A program made the translations under genes and the position numbers. Shown in pieces: positions 40,789-48,995 of a stretch of DNA of 64,000 nucleotides (positions are counted from its first letter, which is position 1; each line of letters opens with the position of its first letter). The notes below the pieces were generated by a model. The model was given only the letters and a program-made list of their open reading frames with translations. It ran no database searches and had not been told where the DNA came from. Source of the stretch: Candidatus Poribacteria bacterium (GTDB lineage Bacteria > Poribacteria > WGA-4E > WGA-3G); the NCBI GenBank assembly GCA_003635315.1, contig PYJD01000008.1, forward strand, positions 146,781 to 210,780, in the 5' to 3' direction.

Positions 40789-40904
40789 ACACTTTATTCG
40801 CGTTGGTACAAGAAGAACTGATAGTATTATATGGGTGAAACAGTTCTATTCTATGGATAATAGTATTTAATTATGGTTTGACCTGTGATGAATAAGCAGT
40901 TCAA

Positions 40905-43046
40905 TTATAATTCGATAGTTGGATTTTTATTATCATTACGTTCAATCCGTACTGCACAATATTTCAATTCTGGTTGCTTTGAAATAGGATCGAACATTGA
41001 ATTCGTTACATAGTTTACATTGGTCTCATTATGGAATAGATCTCCCCAATGAAATGGCATAAAGAGTAATCCACGACGTATTGTATCTGTGACTCGTGCT
41101 TCAGTGTAGCATTTGCCTCGTCTACTAATAAGGTAAATCCAATCTTTATCATTCACACCGATTTCCAATGCATCATCAGGATGTATTTCAACAAATGGAC
41201 TGGGATCCATTTTATTTAATTGGTCTACTTTTCCAGTACGAGTTCGTGTATGCCATTGACTTGCCACGCGTCCGGTTGTCAAGCCAAATGGAAATTCCTC
41301 ATTAATGTTTTCATCGGGTGGTTTGTAAACAGGTGTCATAAACTGTGCCTTACCTGATGTAGTTAAGAATTTTCTTCTTGTATACCTACGTGGCGTACCA
41401 GGGTGTTGTGTATTAGGACAAGGCCATCTCAAAGATGTTTTTTCTAATCGTTCATTCGTCATCCCCATTTGATCACAAGGTGTACCGCCAGTTAAATGCC
41501 TGTATTCGTCCCATATATCCTTGTGAGTTCGATAATCAAATTCACGTTTGAATCCCATAACCTTTGCTACCTGAGTGAAGATCCACCAATCAGGCTTAGC
41601 AATCCCAGGTGGTTCTATCATTTTATCACTTCGAACAACAAGACGTTCACTGTTTGTCATGGTGCCATGCTTTTCTCCCCATTGTGCAGCAGGTAGTAAT
41701 ACATCTGCATATTTAGTTGTTTCAGTAGGGTGATAACAATCCTGCACAATGACCAATTCTGCACGAGATAAACCTTCCTGTGCAATCTTTGTATCAGGCA
41801 TACTTACAGCCGGATTCGTGCATGCTATCCACAATGCTTTTAGATTTCCTTGCGCTGCTGCTTCAAACATAGGGACTGCAGTCAAACCCGGATTTTCATC
41901 AATACTATTCGGAGGTATTCTCCATGCTCCCTCAAGATATGCGCGATGCATCTCATTTGACACAGAACGGTACCCAGGAAGTTGATGGGAGAGATATCCT
42001 ACTTCTCTACCTCCCATTGCATTCGCCTGTCCTGTAAGAGAAAATGGACCTGCACCCTCTTTTCCAATTTCCCCTAATTGGAGATGAAGATTTATCAAAG
42101 CTGCATTCTTATCAACACCACTGGTACTTTGATTCGTTCCTTGACAATAAAAACTGAGAAGTCTATTCGGTTTTGAAAGATACTCAATAATTTCGTCTAT
42201 TCTTCCTGGATGTATATCACAGATTGATAGTAATGAATCTTCGTTTAGACTATCTAAATGGTTGCTATATGCAGAGTAATTCTCAGTATTCCTCTGAATG
42301 AAACGTTTATCAAAGCGTCCAAGTGATAACAACCGTTTGGCAATGAGTTGCAAAAATGCCACATCACTACCAGCCGCAAGAGGAACATGTATATCAGAAA
42401 ACTCTGCAGTTTTTGTTCTACGCGGATCAACGCAAATTATACGTACATTTGGATCTAAGGATCGTCGTTTTCGTATCATTTGAAAAAGCACTGGATGATT
42501 GACCATCATGTTTGCCCCAATGATAAGAAATACATCGGCATGATTAATATCATCATAACATGTAGGTGGTCCGTCGGAACCAAAAGCCTGAATGTAAGCA
42601 GCAACGGCAGATGACATACAGAGTCTACTGTTTGTATCCACATTGTTTGTTCGAAGAAATCCTTTGAATAGTTTGTTATAGACATAAGATGCTTCAGTGT
42701 CCATTTGTCCTGAACCGTAAAGTGCTATTGCATCCTTCCCATAATCAAACTGAATTTCCTGTAGCCGATTTGCTGTGAATGTAATAGCATCCTCCCATGT
42801 TACTTTTCTTAGAGTTTCGTTTTTATTTTTACGAATCATGGGATATACTAATCTTCCATCCTGGTTTCGATATATCTCCTTTAGAAGTGCCCCCTTTGGA
42901 CAGAGCATTCCAAAATTTGGTGCTTCATTGTCATCAGTAGATATTTTTATGATTTTATTCTTCTCAACAGTTGGTCGGATAATACATCCAACCCCACAAT
43001 AAGGACAAACAGCTTTTCCAGATGTTGTTTCCATAGTTTTCACCAT
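40905..43046 (-). CDS. nasA: Assimilatory nitrate reductase catalytic subunit (molybdopterin oxidoreductase)
   Basis: CPYCGVGC...MLCPKGALL FeS motif; clustered with NarK/NirA; MGGREVGYLSHQLPGYR. Confidence 0.9.
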   Translation of the reverse strand: MVKTMETTSGKAVCPYCGVGCIIRPTVEKNKIIKISTDDNEAPNFGMLCPKGALLKEIYRNQDGRLVYPMIRKNKNETLRKVTWEDAITFTANRLQEIQFDYGKDAIALYGSGQMDTEASYVYNKLFKGFLRTNNVDTNSRLCMSSAVAAYIQAFGSDGPPTCYDDINHADVFLIIGANMMVNHPVLFQMIRKRRSLDPNVRIICVDPRRTKTAEFSDIHVPLAAGSDVAFLQLIAKRLLSLGRFDKRFIQRNTENYSAYSNHLDSLNEDSLLSICDIHPGRIDEIIEYLSKPNRLLSFYCQGTNQSTSGVDKNAALINLHLQLGEIGKEGAGPFSLTGQANAMGGREVGYLSHQLPGYRSVSNEMHRAYLEGAWRIPPNSIDENPGLTAVPMFEAAAQGNLKALWIACTNPAVSMPDTKIAQEGLSRAELVIVQDCYHPTETTKYADVLLPAAQWGEKHGTMTNSERLVVRSDKMIEPPGIAKPDWWIFTQVAKVMGFKREFDYRTHKDIWDEYRHLTGGTPCDQMGMTNERLEKTSLRWPCPNTQHPGTPRRYTRRKFLTTSGKAQFMTPVYKPPDENINEEFPFGLTTGRVASQWHTRTRTGKVDQLNKMDPSPFVEIHPDDALEIGVNDKDWIYLISRRGKCYTEARVTDTIRRGLLFMPFHWGDLFHNETNVNYVTNSMFDPISKQPELKYCAVRIERNDNKNPTIEL

Positions 43047-43110
43047 ATTCTTTATACTTCACAATTATATAATCTGAGTTTTTGATATGGATTGGTGTGA
43101 TTTGTTATAG

Positions 43111-44469
43111 TTAAGATGATAAATTTCCTGTATCCTCTTTTAATCGTCTTTCAATTAATGCTGCCTCAAACGCTTCTCTTTCTGCTGTTTGTGTTGCAGG
43201 TGAGAAACGAATTAATAGAGTAGCAAATGAAGCGACTATAACCATAACACTAAGAAATAGTAAAGCATGGGATGTGGATATGTGTTCAGATCTAAATAAA
43301 AAACCTGCTGCCACCGCCCCTGCATTACCACCAGCACCAACAATTCCTGCCACTGTACCTAATGCTTTTTTATTAATAAAAGGAACAATTCCGAATGTAG
43401 CACCTTCTGCCATTTGTACAAATAAACTGAATACGATCATTGTTCCAACTGCATAGATTAATACTTGCATCTGTGAAAACACCATGAGCATAATACCTTC
43501 CCCTAATAGTACAATGAATAGAAATATTACTCGTCCACGGAGTCCATAGTTCTTCGCAGAATAATCAGAAAAGAATCCACCAACAGAACGAGCAAAGATG
43601 TTCATCGTTCCAAATAAACCGGCAATTAACCCTGCCGATCCCAATGACAATTGAAAATGATCTCTATAATATAATGCAGCAATATTGTTGATAGTAAGTT
43701 CCACGCCAAAACATGCAGCATAAATGACAAAAAGAGCCCAAACACGGTAGTCTTTGATGACTTGAGTATAGTTCATTAAACTAACGGATTTGATCTGGAG
43801 TTTATCTTTATCAGTTGGAAAATTAGAATAATTACCAGCAGGGGTATCATTGGTAATATAATAGTAAGCGATTCCTGTAAGAAATAATGCAAAACCTGGA
43901 ACTATCATTGCCAATCGCCAGCCCATAAATTTATCCACCCCCATTAGAAGGAATGCAGTGAATATTAATGGCATTACCATTTGGGTTACACCACCTCCCA
44001 TGTTTCCCCAACCAGCAGTAGTTGCATTCGCTGTACCTATACAATTTGGGGCAAACATCAATGAAGTATGATGTTGTGTAATTACAAATGAAGCACCGAT
44101 TGCACCTATTGCAAGTCTAAAAATGAGAAAGGTTGTGTAACTGTTTGCTAAACCTATTCCCATAACTGGTAAAGATCCGACAATTAGTAACCAAGTATAC
44201 ACCTTACGTGGTCCTATTCTGTCACATAACGGACCAATTAACATTCTTACTATAACAGTAATAGCAACCGATGCAATTATCGTATTACCAATTTGTACTT
44301 GAGTGAGTATGAGATCCTCGCGAACAATTGCCATAAGAGGTGCAATTCCAAACCATCCAAAAAATGCTAAGAAAAATGCAAACCAAGTCATATGAAATGT
44401 ACGCATTGGAATCGATTTGAGACTAAAGAGTTTGATTTCAGTTGCTTTATTATTATTCACAAAATTCAT
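43111..44469 (-). CDS. narK: Nitrate/nitrite MFS transporter
   Basis: GPLCDRIGPRKVYTWLL, GWGNMGGGVTQMVMPLIF. Confidence 0.9.
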   Translation of the reverse strand: MNFVNNNKATEIKLFSLKSIPMRTFHMTWFAFFLAFFGWFGIAPLMAIVREDLILTQVQIGNTIIASVAITVIVRMLIGPLCDRIGPRKVYTWLLIVGSLPVMGIGLANSYTTFLIFRLAIGAIGASFVITQHHTSLMFAPNCIGTANATTAGWGNMGGGVTQMVMPLIFTAFLLMGVDKFMGWRLAMIVPGFALFLTGIAYYYITNDTPAGNYSNFPTDKDKLQIKSVSLMNYTQVIKDYRVWALFVIYAACFGVELTINNIAALYYRDHFQLSLGSAGLIAGLFGTMNIFARSVGGFFSDYSAKNYGLRGRVIFLFIVLLGEGIMLMVFSQMQVLIYAVGTMIVFSLFVQMAEGATFGIVPFINKKALGTVAGIVGAGGNAGAVAAGFLFRSEHISTSHALLFLSVMVIVASFATLLIRFSPATQTAEREAFEAALIERRLKEDTGNLSS

Positions 44470-44551
44470 TCCTTATAATCAATATTAGTGTGTTGATGAA
44501 AGTGTCTATAGAGTTAATCCTTATATAAAAATATACAGATAAACTGAATTA

Positions 44552-46105
44552 TCATCTCCGGGATAGATAAGGGACCAGACCTTCTAATACATGAGGCAAA
44601 TCGTCACATGGAACATTTTCTAATATTCTGGGAGGTATTTTTGGGTTAGTTCCAGAATCCCCTTTTAAAAACACATCCACGGCATCGGTTATCACACCAT
44701 TGATTTTAGTTTTCTTACCGAGTAAACCAATATCAGATGCCATATGGTTTCCACATCCATTAGGACAACCAGACCAATGTATAGACAATGGTTGGACATT
44801 ATCCAATTTTGACTCTAAGTGTCTGATTGCCTCCATTGCACGTTCTTTTGTTTCAATGAGAGAGAAATGACAGTAATCCATTCCAGTACAACTCACCATT
44901 CCACGAGAGATCTCAGTTGGGTCATATCTCAATTCTTGAAGTAAAGGTTCAGAAGTTAAATTACCGATTTTTTCATCTGGTACATTTGGAATAACAAAAT
45001 TCTGACCTTGTGTTAATCTGATATCACCTGAACCATATTCATCTGCAATACGGGCAACATCAAGAAGGTTGGATGTTGTTATTCTCCCTACAGGTACAAC
45101 AATTCCTACATAGTTGAGTCCTTTCTGTTTCTGTGCATAGATACCAGAATGATCAGTCTTGTTCTTTCCTCTCATATCTTTCCCTGCCTGATGTAACACT
45201 TTTCCATAACGTATCTCTAATTCTTGTCTAAATTTATCTATACCCCAATCCAATAACAGAAAAGCAAAACGGGATTTATTCCTGACACTTCGTGATCCGT
45301 GATCGCGAAAGATCTTAGTAATTTCGGCACATAGGTGTGGTGCGTTTTCTGGTAAAACAAAAGCATTAAGATCTTTAGCAGGAGTGAATCCTCCAGAACC
45401 CATCTTTCCTCCAACGAATACATTGAAGCCTTTATGTTCTACTCCGTCAATTTCATTCACTGCAGGGATTAGGGCAATGTCCTGAGATGCGGCATGTGTA
45501 CAATTATCCAAACATCCAGTGATACCTACATTGAATTTTCGGGGTAAATCCGTAAAATCTTTATTCCCAACTATAATATCCGTATATTTCTGTGCAATAT
45601 TTGATGCGTCAAACAGTTCATTTGGTGTTAATCCAGAAACAGGACATCCTGTTACTCCACGAATATTATCAAAACCAGTTTGTAGTGAATTTAACCCAAC
45701 ATCTTCAAGTTCATCCCAGATGGTCTGTACATTCTCAATAGTAAATCCGCGAAGTTGAACCTGTTGACGAGTGGTCAAATCTACATATCCTGGACCGTAT
45801 AACTCACTGATTCTTGCAATAGTACGAAATTGCTCAGAATTACTCCTACCACTGGTCATTCGTAACCGCATCATAAAAGCACCTGGAGTTTGTTTTCGAA
45901 AAAACACACCTACATACTTAAGCCTATCTCGTTCATCGGTTGGTATGGATTCCCATCCATTTTGAATAAAGTGAGGAATATCATCAACCACATCAAGACC
46001 ATTTTTCTTTCGTTTGAGTAATTCTGCTGGATGGATTTTTACTCTTGCCTTATTACTTCCATTCTTATTACTCATTTTCGGTTTTTTCTTATTATTTTGA
46101 CTCAT
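44552..46105 (-). CDS. nirA: Ferredoxin-nitrite reductase
   Basis: FMMRLRMTSGRSNSEQFRTIARISELYGPGYVDLTTRQQVQLRG, SGCPNGCGNHMASDIGLLGKK. Confidence 0.95.
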   Translation of the reverse strand: MSQNNKKKPKMSNKNGSNKARVKIHPAELLKRKKNGLDVVDDIPHFIQNGWESIPTDERDRLKYVGVFFRKQTPGAFMMRLRMTSGRSNSEQFRTIARISELYGPGYVDLTTRQQVQLRGFTIENVQTIWDELEDVGLNSLQTGFDNIRGVTGCPVSGLTPNELFDASNIAQKYTDIIVGNKDFTDLPRKFNVGITGCLDNCTHAASQDIALIPAVNEIDGVEHKGFNVFVGGKMGSGGFTPAKDLNAFVLPENAPHLCAEITKIFRDHGSRSVRNKSRFAFLLLDWGIDKFRQELEIRYGKVLHQAGKDMRGKNKTDHSGIYAQKQKGLNYVGIVVPVGRITTSNLLDVARIADEYGSGDIRLTQGQNFVIPNVPDEKIGNLTSEPLLQELRYDPTEISRGMVSCTGMDYCHFSLIETKERAMEAIRHLESKLDNVQPLSIHWSGCPNGCGNHMASDIGLLGKKTKINGVITDAVDVFLKGDSGTNPKIPPRILENVPCDDLPHVLEGLVPYLSRR

Positions 46106-46162
46106 ATATATCTCCTATATGATTGGGTAGTTACCTAATTCCAATATTGCTTGAACTTAAAT

Positions 46163-46209
46163 AAAAAAGGCATCCATAGATTAACAAAGTAGTTTATCTT
46201 ATGGACACC
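46163..46209 (-). terminator. Intrinsic terminator/attenuator in nirA leader
   Basis: Minus strand GGTGTCCATAAGATAAACTACTTTGTTAATCTATGGATGCC TTTTTT. Confidence 0.85.
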
Positions 46210-46237
46210 TATGTCCGATGACAGCCAACCTTGGCTG
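46203..46237 (-). promoter_or_regulatory. Two-hairpin ANTAR-type RNA antitermination motif
   Basis: Minus strand CAGCC-AAGGTT-GGCTG TCATC GGAC-ATAGGT-GTCC; both hexaloops have A1 and G4; second hairpin overlaps the terminator's 5' arm. Confidence 0.8.
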
Positions 46238-46335
46238 AAAATATAATTAAAATTGTTTGATATTACTCATTCAACGTTGAATGAATTATCTCAATGGTAG
46301 TTTATTGTATCATTTTATATTTATTGCTTAAATTT

Positions 46336-46932
46336 CTATTTTCTAAACACCTCAGCGATAGATATTATCTCTTTTGCAATGTCTGCAAGTCGTTTTCTTT
46401 GATCCATAGCCATTTTACGCATTACTTTGTATGCTTCTGCTTCAGACGTTCCTCTCTGTTGTGCAACAATTTCTTTAGCACGTTCAATGGTTTTTCTTTC
46501 TTCAAGTGTTGTTTTAGTTTTTTCGAGTTCTTGTAATAGGATCTGATATTCTGAAAACCGTGCAACAGCAGCTTTAATAATTGTAACCATACGTTCTTTA
46601 CTGAGACTACCTACAGCATAAGCTGAAACCCCGGCACGGGTAACATTTTGAATCGTTTCAGAACGTTCATCCTTAGCAAACATTACAATAGGTCGAGGGC
46701 AATTTTTGCTTATATTATCTACCATTGCTATTGTTTTTTCATCTGGTGTTTCAACACCTATAAGTATAATATCAGGGTTTTCTCTCAATATAAAATCTTG
46801 TAGATTGGCTTCAATATCGACAATTGCAATTACAGGATAACGTTGGGGATTCAACAGTTGATTAATCTGTTGAATTCTCTCTGTATCGTTATCAACAATT
46901 AAAACGCTCTGCCTATTAGCGACCGTTTCCAT
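46336..46932 (-). CDS. NasT-like ANTAR-domain response regulator
   Basis: Receiver-like N-terminus plus C-terminal ERKTIERAKEIVAQQRGTSEAEAYKVMRKMAMDQRKRLADIAKEI ANTAR domain. Confidence 0.9.
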   Translation of the reverse strand: METVANRQSVLIVDNDTERIQQINQLLNPQRYPVIAIVDIEANLQDFILRENPDIILIGVETPDEKTIAMVDNISKNCPRPIVMFAKDERSETIQNVTRAGVSAYAVGSLSKERMVTIIKAAVARFSEYQILLQELEKTKTTLEERKTIERAKEIVAQQRGTSEAEAYKVMRKMAMDQRKRLADIAKEIISIAEVFRK

Positions 46933-47171
46933 TCTTATGAGTCAACCTTTTTTAAACCAATTTTAGACAACATTAGAACTTATTACTGGATTACATGGAT
47001 TATATTAGCAATTTTAATGCCAAGTAATTTTAAGACAGATAATTATAGATACAACTTAGGTTTATTTATGATTGTTATGAATTATAATAAAATTAATTGC
47101 CTATTTTTTAGGCAGAATCAACTTATTTTTTTAGCAATTTAATAAAAGTGTGAATGAAGTATAAAAATAAA

Positions 47172-47207
47172 AAAACCTACCCATCGATTAACGACAAAGT
47201 AGGTTTT
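47172..47207 (-). terminator. Hairpin terminator downstream of SDR gene
   Basis: Minus strand AAAACCTAC-TTTGTCGTTAATCGATGG-GTAGGTTTTTTTATTTTT. Confidence 0.75.
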
Positions 47208-47235
47208 AAGCTTTTATGATATATACCTTATAATT

Positions 47236-47949
47236 TCATGCTCTACCATATACAGGTATAGCTGCCCCATTAATAATTGCTGCGGCATCAGAAACCAAAA
47301 AGGAAATTACATTCGCTACATCATCTGTTTTTACCCATCTTGAATAGTCTTCATCTGGCATTGCTTCTCGATTCATAGGTGTATCCATTATACTTGGCAT
47401 AATACAATTTACATTGATGCCTGAATCCATGACTTCCGCGGATAATGATTCTGTCAAAGTTTTGACCCCACCTTTAGATACACAATAAGCACTCATACCA
47501 GCTTCACCTTTTAATCCTGCTCTTGCAGAGACATTTACGATTTTACCTGAACCACGTTCTGTCATATGTGGTATAACTGCCTTACAACATAGAAAAACAG
47601 ACTTTAGGTTCAAGTTCATCATGAAGTCCCACCTATCTTCTTCAAGTTCTGTTGTTGGAATACCTCCAACAAAACCACCAACAATATTAATCAATATATC
47701 TAATTGCTCGTATTTTGATAGAAAAGTATTAAGTGTCTTTTGTATATCATCTTGTTCAGTAACATTGGCATATAAGAATGTGATTTTTTCAGATAGCTCT
47801 GGATAATACTCATTAAATCGATCTACTTCTGAATCAAATAGATACGTAACAGCGACATTATCTCCTTGTGTCAGAAATGACTTGGTTACAGAACTACCTA
47901 ATATACCTGTTCCACCTGTAATGAGTACATTTCGATTTTTATTTACCAT
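47236..47949 (-). CDS. Short-chain dehydrogenase/reductase
   Basis: LITGGTGILGSSVTKSF, YCVSKGGVKTLTESL. Confidence 0.9.
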   Translation of the reverse strand: MVNKNRNVLITGGTGILGSSVTKSFLTQGDNVAVTYLFDSEVDRFNEYYPELSEKITFLYANVTEQDDIQKTLNTFLSKYEQLDILINIVGGFVGGIPTTELEEDRWDFMMNLNLKSVFLCCKAVIPHMTERGSGKIVNVSARAGLKGEAGMSAYCVSKGGVKTLTESLSAEVMDSGINVNCIMPSIMDTPMNREAMPDEDYSRWVKTDDVANVISFLVSDAAAIINGAAIPVYGRA

Positions 47950-47987
47950 TTTTTCTCCATTTTATTATTAAAAAATCATTAAAGGTC

Positions 47988-48995
47988 CTATACATCAACT
48001 GGTGCCACACCGATACCAGGACAATTTGGCAGTATTAATTTTCCATTCTGAAGTGTTACACCTTTGTATGGATCATTCTTTATTAATAGATTACCATCTA
48101 AGTCAGCATAATCAACCAATGGTGTTAAATGTGCTGCTGCGGTAATACCAATGGATGACTCAATCATACACCCTATCATGACAAGTAGTCCATGAACACG
48201 TGCAACATGTATCATCCTTATGGCTTCAAGCAATCCTCCACATTTTACAAGTTTGATGTTGATCCCATCAACAGCATCTGCAATTTTGGGTATATCTTCA
48301 GCACGTTTGACACTTTCATCAGCGATTATAGGCAACTTAGAATTATCTCGTATATATTTTAAACCGTCAATATCCTCTGCAGTTGTTGGTTGTTCAACTA
48401 ATTCGACACCAAAATCAGATAATTTTTTAATTTTTTCAACTGCTTCTTGTGGACTCCAAGCAGTATTTACATCCACATAGATTGGTTTATTTGTTATTCT
48501 TCTAATATTTGTCAGTATGTCAAAGTCATCTTGATTACCAAGCTTAACCTTCAAAATTGGATATTCTTCTGCAGCGTATACTTTTTCTACCATTATGTTT
48601 GGTTCATCAAGTCCAATAGTGTATGATGTATTAGGAGTTTTTTTTGGATTTAATCCCCATAACTTATATAGCGGAGCACCCATTTTTTTTCCAAATCTAT
48701 CATGAAGTGCCATATCTATGACAGATTTTGCTGCATAATTATCTGGTAAATCTTGTTCAATTTTTGACATTACATCCTGAATAGCATCTAAATCTACATC
48801 AAGAGATCCAGATAACTCATTGATTACCTTTTCAACAGTTTGAACGGTTTCACCATAAAACTTTGCTGGAGACGTTTCACCGATGCCACCATCAATCTCA
48901 ACTGTAATTACCTCCCTATATGAATCTGTTGTACGTCGTGCAATTTTAAAAGGATGGAGTAATTGTAGTTTTTTAATTTTGGTGGATATTTTCAT
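47988..48995 (-). CDS. Enolase-superfamily dipeptide (L-Ala-D/L-Glu-type) epimerase
   Basis: LKVKLGNQDDFDILTNIR, YVDVNTAW, IADESV, NIKLVKCGG. Confidence 0.85.
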   Translation of the reverse strand: MKISTKIKKLQLLHPFKIARRTTDSYREVITVEIDGGIGETSPAKFYGETVQTVEKVINELSGSLDVDLDAIQDVMSKIEQDLPDNYAAKSVIDMALHDRFGKKMGAPLYKLWGLNPKKTPNTSYTIGLDEPNIMVEKVYAAEEYPILKVKLGNQDDFDILTNIRRITNKPIYVDVNTAWSPQEAVEKIKKLSDFGVELVEQPTTAEDIDGLKYIRDNSKLPIIADESVKRAEDIPKIADAVDGINIKLVKCGGLLEAIRMIHVARVHGLLVMIGCMIESSIGITAAAHLTPLVDYADLDGNLLIKNDPYKGVTLQNGKLILPNCPGIGVAPVDV

